A DNA stretch of 64,000 bases from positions 1-64,000 of the forward strand of contig JAIPEL010000002.1 in the NCBI GenBank assembly GCA_021737185.1. Direction: 5' to 3'. Positions 17,157 through 24,820 of this stretch are shown here, piece after piece. A program made the translations under genes and the position numbers. The DNA is from Desulfobacterales bacterium (GTDB lineage Bacteria > Desulfobacterota > Desulfobacteria > Desulfobacterales > CAFBRK01). The stretch's first letter is position 1, and each line of letters starts with the position of its first letter. A model generated the notes under the pieces. It worked only from the letters and a program-made list of their open reading frames with translations. It did not search any database and was not told the DNA's origin.

Positions 17157-17867
17157 ATGTTCGATCAATTTCTGATTACGGTAAACCAGTGGATGTCCGG
17201 CGGGCTGGTTCTTGCTGCTGCGGGTGCCTTTGCCTGGGGCATGGTCAGCGTGCTGCTTTCCCCGTGCCATCTGGCCTCCATCCCCCTGATCGTGGCCTAC
17301 GTGGGCGGCCAGGAAAACACCCTTCATCCACGGCGGGCTGCCGGGTACGCGATCGCCTTTTCGGCGGGGCTGTTCATCACCATCGCGGTGGTCGGCATCG
17401 TCTGCGCCCTGCTGGGGCGCATGTTGGGAGATGTGGGCACCTGGTGGCAAGTGCTCGTCGGCGCCGTTCTGATCTGGGTGGCTTTAGGCATGCTGGGAGT
17501 GCAGGCCTGCTCCATGTCCGGATCGCTCCTTTACCGGCTCAACTTGCGCGGCATCCATGGCGCTTTCGGCCTGGGGCTGGCCTACGGCGTGCTGTCGGGC
17601 TCCTGCACTTTTGGTTTCATCGCACCTATTCTGGCCATCGTCACCGTGCAGCAAAAGATCGTCGCAGGTTCGGTGATGATGATCCTTTTCGCTGTGGGTC
17701 ATTGCCTGCCCATCGCCATTGCCGGCAGTTCGACGGCCATGTTGCGCAAAGTCACGGAAAACAGCGCCTGGCAGGGAGCCGGCATTTGGTTCCGGCGCGG
17801 CGCCGGGGTGGTGATCGCCCTGCTGGGGGTTTATTTCATATACACCCCGTTTGCCGGAGGGATCTGA
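17157..17867 (+). CDS. CcdA/DsbD-type transmembrane electron carrier
   Basis: A 236-residue inner-membrane protein with six membrane segments. It carries the family signature VLLSPCHLASIPLI (cysteine about residue 39) and a second half with SGSCTFGFIAPILAI (cysteine about 150). These two intramembrane cysteines carry electrons from cytosolic thioredoxin to periplasmic thioredoxins. No fused periplasmic domains are present, so the two thioredoxin genes upstream are its likely partners. It lies 51 bases after the second thioredoxin stop. Confidence 0.92.
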   Translation: MFDQFLITVNQWMSGGLVLAAAGAFAWGMVSVLLSPCHLASIPLIVAYVGGQENTLHPRRAAGYAIAFSAGLFITIAVVGIVCALLGRMLGDVGTWWQVLVGAVLIWVALGMLGVQACSMSGSLLYRLNLRGIHGAFGLGLAYGVLSGSCTFGFIAPILAIVTVQQKIVAGSVMMILFAVGHCLPIAIAGSSTAMLRKVTENSAWQGAGIWFRRGAGVVIALLGVYFIYTPFAGGI

Positions 17868-17967
17868 CTCGGCGGCCGACAGGGGGTTCGATCTAATGTA
17901 AAGATCCGGGATCGGAGGACCCGGCTTTGAGTTAAGCCCGGAGGGCACGAATTCCTTTGGTTCCCTT

Positions 17968-18130
17968 AAATCCGAAATTCGAATATCGAAATTCGAAACA
18001 AATCCGAATGACCCAAATTCGAATGATCAAAACAACTGCAGATTTCCAGATATTGAATTCGCCCTTGTTTGGGTTATTGGGTCATTTGAATTTCGAATTT
18101 GTTTCGTATTTCGTATTTCGTGCTTCGAAT
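17968..18130. repeat. AT-rich inverted-repeat element (AATTCGAA type)
   Basis: The left half reiterates AATTCGAA, CGAAACAAAT and CATTCGAAT-like words. The right half has their complement (TTTGAATTTCGAATTTG, TTTCGTATTTCG). The element is far more AT-rich than its surroundings and encodes nothing. It occupies the 390-base gap between the CcdA and rhodanese genes. Such elements commonly occur in many copies in environmental proteobacterial genomes. Confidence 0.65.
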
Positions 18131-18260
18131 TTTTTTGTTTCGGGTTGAAAGGCAGAGCCAATTGCTTCTGACCTGGTCCTGATGATCGGGATTGTGAGAT
18201 TGCATTCAAACATTCGGTATGCCGGCGGCATCGCTTTGCCCGGCGGGAACAGATACAGCT

Positions 18261-18767
18261 ATGGACATGGATCGACAAAAACGAAGCGCTTTCAAACAAT
18301 CGCTCTGGCAGATGCCCGCGATCATTGCCGTGGCCTGCCTGATCGGCCTTGCCGTCAACCAGTTCCGGCCCGACGGCATCGCGCTTGTCGGCGACTGGTC
18401 CCAGGACGCGCGCTTTTTAGACGCCGCCGGAGACAGCCTGGTGGTCTCTATTGAAACGGCCGAGCAACTGTTCCGGCAGGAAAGGGCCCTGTTCGTCGAT
18501 GCGCGTTCGCAAAGAGAGTATGCCGCAGGCCACATTCGCGGAGCGCTGAGCATACCCTGGCAGGAGGTGGACCGATATTTCATCGAAATGGTCGACCGGC
18601 TGGAAGGCCCTCACACCATCATCACCTACTGCGACGGGGAAACCTGCGACCTGAGCCACGACCTGGCCCTTTTCCTCAAAGAGATGGGGTTTGAAAACGT
18701 GCGCGTGCTGGTCAACGGTTGGACCGTGTGGAAACAGGGCGGCCTGCCGACGGATGAGGGGGGATGA
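18261..18767 (+). CDS. Membrane-anchored rhodanese-like protein
   Basis: An N-terminal membrane segment (IIAVACLIGLAVN, about residues 19-31) is followed by a periplasmic rhodanese domain. Visible landmarks are VDARSQREYAAGHI (about 82-95), IPWQEVDRYF and the active-site loop TYCDGETCDLS (about 129-139), with the catalytic cysteine expected first in the loop. Rhodaneses carry sulfane sulfur as a persulfide. Start uncertain between 18219 and 18261; 18261 fits the topology. It lies four bases upstream of the MauE/DoxX gene, a recurrent pairing. Confidence 0.85.
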   Translation: MDMDRQKRSAFKQSLWQMPAIIAVACLIGLAVNQFRPDGIALVGDWSQDARFLDAAGDSLVVSIETAEQLFRQERALFVDARSQREYAAGHIRGALSIPWQEVDRYFIEMVDRLEGPHTIITYCDGETCDLSHDLALFLKEMGFENVRVLVNGWTVWKQGGLPTDEGG

Positions 18768-18771
18768 CATC

Positions 18772-19236
18772 ATGCGCGGTCAATTTTTGTATCACGCGGC
18801 GCGGATCGTTCTGGGGCTGATCTTTTTGTTCGCCTGCTATGACAAGATTTTGCATCCGGGAGAATTCGCCGAAGTCGTCTACAATTACCAGCTGCTGCCG
18901 GACAGCCTCGTCAACGTCACGGCGATCCTGCTTCCGTGGGTGGAGCTGGCGCTCGGTCTGAGCCTGATTTTCAATGTCTGGATTCCCGGCGCGGTCCTGC
19001 TCGGCAATCTGCTGCTTGTGGCTTTTTTCTCGGCGCTGCTCTTTAACCTGGCCCGGGGTCTCGATGTGAGCTGCGGCTGTTTTTCCACCGCCCCCGGAGA
19101 AGAGGCCATCGATCATTTTACGGTGCTCAGGGACATGTCGTTTCTCCTTGTCTCCGGCTACCTCTTTTACGCAGCATTGTTGTCGGGTTCGCCGGCCGCC
19201 GAAAAAGCAGCGTGGCCGCGGGCTGAGACCGAATAA
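18772..19236 (+). CDS. MauE/DoxX-type membrane protein
   Basis: A 154-residue protein with four membrane helices. The opening helix has FACYDKILHP, and the last loop has the diagnostic SCGCFS motif (about residues 100-105) of the methylamine-utilisation MauE family. MauE-type proteins serve periplasmic disulfide or redox maturation. A strong GGGGGA site precedes the ATG. It forms a pair with the rhodanese, and both probably funnel electrons or sulfur toward the DUF1573 protein encoded next. Confidence 0.88.
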   Translation: MRGQFLYHAARIVLGLIFLFACYDKILHPGEFAEVVYNYQLLPDSLVNVTAILLPWVELALGLSLIFNVWIPGAVLLGNLLLVAFFSALLFNLARGLDVSCGCFSTAPGEEAIDHFTVLRDMSFLLVSGYLFYAALLSGSPAAEKAAWPRAETE

Positions 19237-19463
19237 AACAGTTAGAGCGCTTGCCAAAATAACGTTCCGATATCAAGGGGTGACGCTTGAGCGCATCGAT
19301 TCCCATCTATAAGCCGCACCCCAAGCGCTCTAAGTGGTTTTTATTTCACATATAGGGATTGTCAAACAGCCGATCTATGACCTTGAGTTCGCGGGGCGCC
19401 AGTGCATATCAAACTCTTTCAAAACGGAACGGAAATATGACAATCCCTATAAAAGGAACCCTC

Positions 19464-20171
19464 ATGACTCGAAAAGCAATGGTACTGTTCGGTCTTGCGC
19501 TCGCCGTTTGTGTGTTGACGGCAGAAATTGCTTTGGCCGACCCAACGGCGGAAGGAGCTCCCCATCTGGTGCTCGGCGAGACGCGCTATGATTTCGGCAC
19601 CGTGGTGGAAGGAAGTCCGGTTTCCTGTGAATTTGTGGTTGCAAACAAGGGTGACGCCCCGCTTCAGATCCTGGAAATGAAGTCCGGCTGAGGATGCACT
19701 GCCGCGACCAGTACGCGGCAGATCCCTCCCGGGCAGGAGGGTCGCATCCAGGTGAATGTGCACACCGCCGGCTACGGCGGGCAGACAATGCGGGAGAGCA
19801 TTCAGATCAAAACCAACGATCCGGTTCTTCCCTGGTTCAGCGTGGGGGTGGTCGGCAAGGTGGAAAAATTCGTCGACATCCAGCCCGAACGTGTTCATAT
19901 GGAAGGCCCTGCCGGCCGGATGCTGTCCGCCGAGGTGACCATCATCCCCCGGCCGGATCGCCCGTTTCGAATCGGGCAGATCCGGGTCAAAAACGGCACC
20001 TTCATCAAGTATGAACTGACCCAGCGCTGCGCCGACGGCAAAAACCGCTGCGTGATCCGGGTGGAAAATACCCGAAAGGAAAAAGGCCGGTACATCGACG
20101 CCCTTTTTGTGGAAACCGACAGCGAAATCAAGCCGGTGATCCCGATATACGTCATGGGCACGATCCGGTAG
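19464..20171 (+). CDS. DUF1573 protein, candidate selenoprotein (in-frame TGA)
   Basis: A 235-codon frame with a single in-frame TGA at 19689-19691. N-terminal signal peptide (LFGLALAVCVLTAEIALA), then a DUF1573 immunoglobulin-like domain: YDFGTVVEGSPV, then EMKSG-TGA-GCT, then IPPGQEGRIQVNV and IKTNDP. DUF1573 members have a CGCT motif here, so TGA replaces the first cysteine, as expected for selenocysteine. Eight bases downstream is a perfect 8-bp stem suited to a bacterial SECIS. The frame stays open and conserved for 160 more codons, unlike a decayed gene. ATG chosen for its AAAGGAAC site. Likely periplasmic, redox-active. Confidence 0.82.
19689..19721 (+). promoter_or_regulatory. Candidate bacterial SECIS element after the TGA
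   Basis: TGA at 19689-19691 is followed after seven bases by CTGCCGCG (19699-19706), loop ACCAGTA (19707-19713) and CGCGGCAG (19714-19721), a perfect 8-bp stem. Opening the top G-C pair gives a loop that begins with G, as is usual for bSECIS. The stem-to-UGA distance is in the known range. Confidence 0.7.
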
Positions 20172-20187
20172 CCGGGAGGGATTAACG

Positions 20188-20337
20188 ATGAACCTGAAAC
20201 CCGTGCAGCTTCGCCTGGAAACCGAGGAGGTGCGCCGGCTTCTTCAGGCATCGCTGGATGACGATGCGAAGGAGGCCCTGGCCTTCGTCAAGACCGTGCT
20301 TGCCAAAAAAGTCGAAAAAGCCCTCCAGCGGCATTGA
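20188..20337 (+). CDS. Small conserved helical protein, 49 aa
   Basis: A compact, charged, helix-rich protein with the core RRLLQASLDDDAKEALAFVK. A GGGAGGG site lies eight bases before the ATG, 16 bases after the DUF1573 stop. A paralogue at 23845-23985 shares the pattern [11 protein letters not shown] and a lysine-rich end. The pair shows a small family of about 45-50 residues that rides with redox/metal genes here. It is cytosolic and has no cysteine. Function unknown. Confidence 0.72.
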   Translation: MNLKPVQLRLETEEVRRLLQASLDDDAKEALAFVKTVLAKKVEKALQRH

Positions 20338-20468
20338 GTGCCGGTTTTCGAGGCCTGCTACGGCCCCGGTCAGAGCGAGCGATACGGCGGGCGATGAGCC
20401 CGTGAAATTGAAAATATGCTGATATATCAGCGAGTGCGATTTACCCGGATCGGAGGGCAGTCAATCCA

Positions 20469-21311
20469 ATGAATATCGAGAAAAAGGAAAATGGAAGCAG
20501 GCGACCGCATGAAATCGACAAGTTGAGCGTACTCATATTGGCAAGCTTCCTGGCGTTTTTGGTCCTTGCCGGCCCCTTTTCTCCGGCCATGGCCGAATGC
20601 CCGCCGGCTGAAAGGCTCAAGGCGGATATCGAGCGGGTGACGAATCAAAAGACCGAGATCGTGGCGATCCGCCCCTCTGCGGTACCGTCTCTTTGTGAAG
20701 TGGTGGTGTTCAACGGCTCGCAGAACGGGATTTTTTACACCGACACGACCGGGGAGTTGTTTATTTTCGGGAACCTGATCGAGGCCGCCGATGGAAACAA
20801 TCTCACCCGGCAGACCCTGGCGGAGTTCAACCGGCTGACGGACCGGGAGATGGAAGAGCTTTCCTTTTTTACGGCGTTTTCCATCGGAGACGAGTCCGCA
20901 ACGGTGTTGTATTATGTCACCGACCCCCAGTGCCCTTACTGCAAACGCGGAGAGGAAGACCTCAAAAAGCTGGCCGCGGAAGGAAAACTCCACGCCCGGT
21001 TCTTGTTGTTCCCGCTCGCTTCCCACGAGGGCGCATTCGAACAGTGCGTTTCCGTCGTCTGCGACGGCAAGGGCCTGGAGGATTTCGAAAACGGCTACCG
21101 CTCGGAGAATCAATGCGAAGACGGCCGGCTGCTGGTGGAGTCGGGCGTCGATTTTTTGAAGAAGAAAGGGGTTCAAGGGACGCCGACCTATATTTTCGGA
21201 GACGGCCGGTTTCACAGCGGGTTTCTGAAGATGCCGGATCTTCTGAAGCGGCTGAACGCTTCTCAGCCTCGATCGGAGACATCCGGTGCTGGCCCGGCGG
21301 AAAGCAAATAG
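20469..21311 (+). CDS. DsbC/DsbG-like periplasmic thiol-disulfide protein
   Basis: The product (280 aa) has a long N-terminal leader with one membrane segment (VLILASFLAFLVLAGPF), ending in a probable signal-peptide cleavage near AMA. It continues with a DsbC-type N-domain (residues 45-120) and a thioredoxin-like domain with active site TDPQCPYCKRGE (CPYC near residue 156) and cis-Pro loop VQGTPTYIFG. DsbC-family proteins isomerise wrong disulfides and are kept reduced by DsbD/CcdA, so the CcdA gene in this block is a natural partner. A GGAGGG site lies 11 bases upstream. The tail is Ser/Gly-rich. Confidence 0.87.
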   Translation: MNIEKKENGSRRPHEIDKLSVLILASFLAFLVLAGPFSPAMAECPPAERLKADIERVTNQKTEIVAIRPSAVPSLCEVVVFNGSQNGIFYTDTTGELFIFGNLIEAADGNNLTRQTLAEFNRLTDREMEELSFFTAFSIGDESATVLYYVTDPQCPYCKRGEEDLKKLAAEGKLHARFLLFPLASHEGAFEQCVSVVCDGKGLEDFENGYRSENQCEDGRLLVESGVDFLKKKGVQGTPTYIFGDGRFHSGFLKMPDLLKRLNASQPRSETSGAGPAESK

Positions 21312-21436
21312 CCTGATGCAAAAGCGGTCCTCCGATCCATCTTGGACTCGATCCAAAACACACTGGCCGGATCCGGAAGTTTGACCAAGGAAATAGAAGC
21401 GGCTGGGTGCTGCCAAAGACAGGAAAGACGAACCGT

Positions 21437-23329
21437 ATGGAAGCGCAAAAAATGGCCAACCTAAAAGTACTGATGATCGATGCGGCCAGCGGTTTTTATC
21501 GTCTCCAGCGCTACCGCGTGGGCGACTTCTTCGGGCCTGTGGATCTTGGCATTCATCTGGCCTACCGCCACGACAGCCTGACCATCGGCGGCGGTCTTCT
21601 GGCAGGCTCCGTCTTTCCGGGATCCAACCGATTGATCTTCTGCGGCATTTCTCCCTGCTGGCACGGCTTTTATGTCTCTTCCATGGGCGGCGCGGCCCTG
21701 GTTTTCGATAATTTGGGCATCAATATGGTGTCCATTCTCGGTAAAGCACCCCAGCCCTCGATGCTCTACCTCAACCGAACCCACGGAGAAGAGATCGATG
21801 TCGAACTGGTGGGAGTTTCACCGGAGGGCATCTGGGAAAAAGAACCCAAAGGGGTCTATGCCGTAATGGAAGAAGCACTGGCGACCTTTGGCGGCCGTTA
21901 TGAAAACGACCCGCGGGTGCTGGCGGTGGGCCCGGCATCCCGACACAGCGATTTCGGGGCCGTCGCCTCCGCCCCGATCCGCAAGGGCGCATTGACGCCT
22001 GTGGATACCTGGGCCGGCAGGGGCGGGTTCGGTTCCAAGCTTCTCCAGCAACACGGCATTATCGGCATCATCTACGGAGGCACCCATATCGATGCGGACT
22101 TGCGCGATCGTTCCGTTGCGGATCAATGGTTCGAGGATAAATATAACCAGCGCATGGCCGCCAAGGACCTGGATGCGACCACCAAGTACCGCTATGATCC
22201 CAAGCTCGAAACCGGCGGCACCTTCGGAGTGAATTACGCTTCCATGGAGGGGAGCCTTCTGGCGCTTAACTACCGCACCATTTACTGGAGTGAACCCGAG
22301 CGGCGGGAGCTTCAGCAGCACTTCATTCAGAATCACTACCTCAAACAATTCAACGAGGAAACCATCCGGAAAAAGCAGCAGAAAACTTGCGGCGAGCCCT
22401 GTGCAGCCGTTTGCAAAAAGATGAACGGCGTGTACAAAAAGGACTACGAGCCTTACCAGGCCATGGGGCCGCTATGCGGCATCTTCGACCAGCGCGCCGC
22501 AGAAGCGCTCGCCCACCATGCCGACACCTTGGGCTTCGATGCCATATCGGCCGGAGGCGTTCTGTCCTGGCTGATGGACTGCCTCGATGAAGGCCTGATC
22601 GAACCCGAACGTGTTGGGGCGGACCGCATGCCGAAATGGGACATCAAGAATTTCGACGTGGCCGCGGATTCAATGCATAATGCCGCCGTCGGAATGAGGC
22701 TCTTAGATGAGATGGTCAGTCCGCAAGGTAAGGTTCCCCTCAAACTTGGGGCCAGAAAATTCGCCCGCGGCCTGGCTCGGGAAAAGGGCAAGCGCGTTCT
22801 GGATCTTTTTGTCCATAACGGCTTTGCCCGGCAAGGCTGGATGGTTCCCAACCAGTACTGGACGCCGGGGGTATTGGCGCCCATGGCCATTTCAGGCAAG
22901 TACTACATGCATTACGGCCGCGATTTCATCGAACCCAGGGAGCTTGGAAGGGAAAACGCCCGCCGCATGCTGCAGGAGCTCATGCTGGACAACCTGGGCC
23001 TGTGCCGGTTTCACCGGGCCTGGGCCGAAGAGTTGATGCCGGACATCGTCGAAAAGATTTTCGGCATGAAGGAACGGTTTCTGGAATCGGTGAGGCTCAC
23101 GGCAAGCCGAATCACGAGCAGGAATGCAGCGGTATTCTGGGAATCGGAGCGCAATATCGACATGATCGCAGCCTTCTTGAAGAAACAGCGGGAGGCGGCC
23201 GGCGTCCAGGACCCGGATCTGGATCGATGGATAGACCGGTTTGGCCGGGACAAGCATCAGGCGGCCTTTGATTTCTGGTACGAGATGCACAAGGGCGTTC
23301 ATGAAATGCTGAGGGATTTTCCGGTATAG
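21437..23329 (+). CDS. Aldehyde:ferredoxin oxidoreductase family, tungsten enzyme
   Basis: A 630-residue cytosolic AOR-family protein. Ligands of the 4Fe-4S cluster are visible as CGEPCAAVC (C318, C322, C326) and a fourth cysteine at LGLCRF (about residue 522). The N-terminal pterin-binding domain has GGGLLAGSVFPGSNRLIFCG and AVGPASRHSDFGAVAS. The enzymes use tungsto-bis-pterin to oxidise aldehydes or reduce carboxylates with ferredoxin. The start is at 21437, with 21452 an alternative. The exact substrate cannot be told. It directly follows the redox block, and the molybdenum/tungsten-cofactor genes at 61.4-63.5 kb would serve it. Confidence 0.93.
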   Translation: MEAQKMANLKVLMIDAASGFYRLQRYRVGDFFGPVDLGIHLAYRHDSLTIGGGLLAGSVFPGSNRLIFCGISPCWHGFYVSSMGGAALVFDNLGINMVSILGKAPQPSMLYLNRTHGEEIDVELVGVSPEGIWEKEPKGVYAVMEEALATFGGRYENDPRVLAVGPASRHSDFGAVASAPIRKGALTPVDTWAGRGGFGSKLLQQHGIIGIIYGGTHIDADLRDRSVADQWFEDKYNQRMAAKDLDATTKYRYDPKLETGGTFGVNYASMEGSLLALNYRTIYWSEPERRELQQHFIQNHYLKQFNEETIRKKQQKTCGEPCAAVCKKMNGVYKKDYEPYQAMGPLCGIFDQRAAEALAHHADTLGFDAISAGGVLSWLMDCLDEGLIEPERVGADRMPKWDIKNFDVAADSMHNAAVGMRLLDEMVSPQGKVPLKLGARKFARGLAREKGKRVLDLFVHNGFARQGWMVPNQYWTPGVLAPMAISGKYYMHYGRDFIEPRELGRENARRMLQELMLDNLGLCRFHRAWAEELMPDIVEKIFGMKERFLESVRLTASRITSRNAAVFWESERNIDMIAAFLKKQREAAGVQDPDLDRWIDRFGRDKHQAAFDFWYEMHKGVHEMLRDFPV

Positions 23330-23481
23330 ACGGGAATGTCAGCAATGCCCGGTCTTGATTCTCCCAAACATTTCGTTATGTGGCGTAATATAATAATTGA
23401 TTGATGTAGCGGTGCGACAGGACGTCTGCGGCAGAGGAAGCATACTGCCGGAACCGAAATGATTTTTGCAGGAGGTATGAC

Positions 23482-23703
23482 ATGCAGCAGCTTTTGAATC
23501 AATTCAAGGCCCTGACAGACGACGAGAAGCTCGCCTTCATGAAGGAGGCCATGCCCCACATGGCGGAGATTTTTCAAAGCGATCCGCAGAAGATGATGGC
23601 CGAAATGATGCCAGTCTGCATGAAGGTGATGTCGTCGAGAGGGATGAACATGGACATGATGCGAGCTATGATGAAGAACATGATGGGACAATCCGAGAAA
23701 TAA
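23482..23703 (+). CDS. Methionine-rich small protein, 73 aa
   Basis: An acidic N-half (LLNQFKALTDDEKLAFMKEAM) leads into a C-half with about a dozen methionines (MMAEMMPVCMKVM, MNMDMMRAMMKNMMG), suggesting a soft-metal ligand (Cu+/Ag+ or As) or a flexible amphipathic helix. A strong GGAGG site precedes the ATG. It starts a run of tiny genes downstream of AOR, possibly cotranscribed. I do not recognise a family. Confidence 0.75.
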   Translation: MQQLLNQFKALTDDEKLAFMKEAMPHMAEIFQSDPQKMMAEMMPVCMKVMSSRGMNMDMMRAMMKNMMGQSEK

Positions 23704-23719
23704 AGAAAGGAAAAGCAAT

Positions 23720-23854
23720 ATGACCGGCTCGACCATCAAACAGGACAAGAAACGCTTTCCCTTTGGTATAGGCGATGAATGGGACACGATGCGATGCGTT
23801 GACCGATGGCAGGCGAAGAAACGTATGACACGGAGGGCAGATTCATGGTGGTAA
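23720..23854 (+). CDS. Small basic protein, 44 aa
   Basis: The product is short and strongly basic, with the segment RFPFGIGDEWDTMRCVDRW in the middle and a tryptophan-rich end (ADSWW). An AAAGGAAAAG site precedes the ATG. The gene overlaps the next one by ten bases (23845 start). The close packing with neighbours on both sides and good ribosome site support a real gene, but no family is recognised. Confidence 0.55.
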   Translation: MTGSTIKQDKKRFPFGIGDEWDTMRCVDRWQAKKRMTRRADSWW

Positions 23855-23985
23855 CGATATCGGATCAGGACCTGATGCGGATGAAGGCCGCCTTGCTCGA
23901 CGATGACCGCGACGAGGCGCTGCAAATCATCAAAGAGCTGGTCAAGCAACTGGAAATACAAGCCGGGCGGAGGGGTTTACTATAA
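23845..23985 (+). CDS. Small conserved helical protein, paralogue, 46 aa
   Basis: It shares with the gene at 20188-20337 the pattern L-x-A-x-LDDD-x-x-EAL-x-(F/I)-(V/I)-K. The ribosome site would lie inside the preceding gene (GGAGGGC, 23834-23840). It runs into the sequence preceding the broken pdxJ. Predicted as a charged amphipathic helix pair. Function unknown. Confidence 0.65.
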   Translation: MVVTISDQDLMRMKAALLDDDRDEALQIIKELVKQLEIQAGRRGLL

Positions 23986-23993
23986 AGGACGCT

Positions 23994-24298
23994 CTCACCT
24001 GCTTTACGTCAATATGAATCCTGTCGCTGTCTTAAGGGATGCTCGGGGAGGGGAGGATCCCGATCCCGTTGAAACAGAAAGCGATAAGGAGCTTGACAGG
24101 ATATACCGGGCGGCGAAGCATGCCGTACAAGTTGGATTGAAGGTCAGTGCAGGCCATGGACTCAACTATAGCAACATTCTGCCTTTGTTGAAGGCCAGGG
24201 CGATGGAGGAGGTCAGCATCGGCCATGCCATCATTGCAAGGGCCGTATTTGTGGGGCTGGCCAGGGCGGTTGAAGAAATGCTCGAGATATTGGAATAG
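23994..24298 (+). pseudogene. pdxJ: pdxJ remnant with the centre deleted
   Basis: The first 25 residues match the N-terminus of pyridoxine 5'-phosphate synthase ([15 protein letters not shown]). After DPDPV they switch to the C-terminal region ([21 protein letters not shown]). About 140-160 residues in the middle are missing compared with a normal 240-residue protein, including most of the TIM barrel and catalytic residues, so it cannot work. No start codon is present in the usual place. The remaining ends are intact and in frame. Confidence 0.85.
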
Positions 24299-24551
24299 CC
24301 GCCGTTCATTTTTGCCTCGGTTCGGGTTGACGTCGATCGTTTTCAGGACCGGGCGTTTCCGGCGGTCGACCCGAAAAAAACATCTCGAAGCCGCGGCAAA
24401 ACCATGGAGGTGGAATATGTCAGCAAAAGAAGAGGACCGGTCGAAAATCTCAGGAAACGGATCGAAAAGTGCGCAAGTCCAGGCACACACGGATGAAAAC
24501 GGCTGAAAGGACGGGTGAGTCTCTCCTCAGCCGGCAGTTGGCCGGCATGTA

Positions 24552-24782
24552 TTGAAGTTTGCCGACGGTACCCAGGTCGGCGTCATGGGGCTGGGCGACA
24601 TCATGGCCGAGCTTTGCGCTGAAAACAGAGCGGCCAACAGCGAAACCGCCGAAAAGATCCTCGAACGACTGGAGGAGAAAAATTATATCCCGTCTTCGGA
24701 GCGCGTCCAAAGAGAGTACAAATCTGTCCTGCTCAGGGAATACAGAGCTTACATCGAGGACCGATCCGGCAGCGCTGGGTAA
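24552..24782 (+). CDS. Stand-alone NYx-type helical domain protein, 76 aa
   Basis: The frame needs a TTG start at 24552. Segments GTQVGVMGLGDIM, ERLEEKNYIPSS and LLREYRAYIED line up with residues 10-85 of the redox fusion at 13341-13856 (GIIDLKKGL, NQLGQWNYIDP, FLREYKKW). The absence of the thioredoxin half here and its presence there indicates a split/fused pair. No cysteine cluster except one (ELCAEN). The ribosome site is weak, so the start is uncertain. Its partner may be one of the separate mini-thioredoxins. Confidence 0.7.
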   Translation: MKFADGTQVGVMGLGDIMAELCAENRAANSETAEKILERLEEKNYIPSSERVQREYKSVLLREYRAYIEDRSGSAG

Positions 24783-24820
24783 TCGGGTATAAAGAAATGA
24801 AATCGTAAAAGGATGGCAGA

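Noticed and set aside
24418-24506. A 29-residue frame (MSAKEEDRSK start)
   Set aside because: Low-complexity polar sequence with no homology pattern, lying between the pdxJ relic and the next gene.
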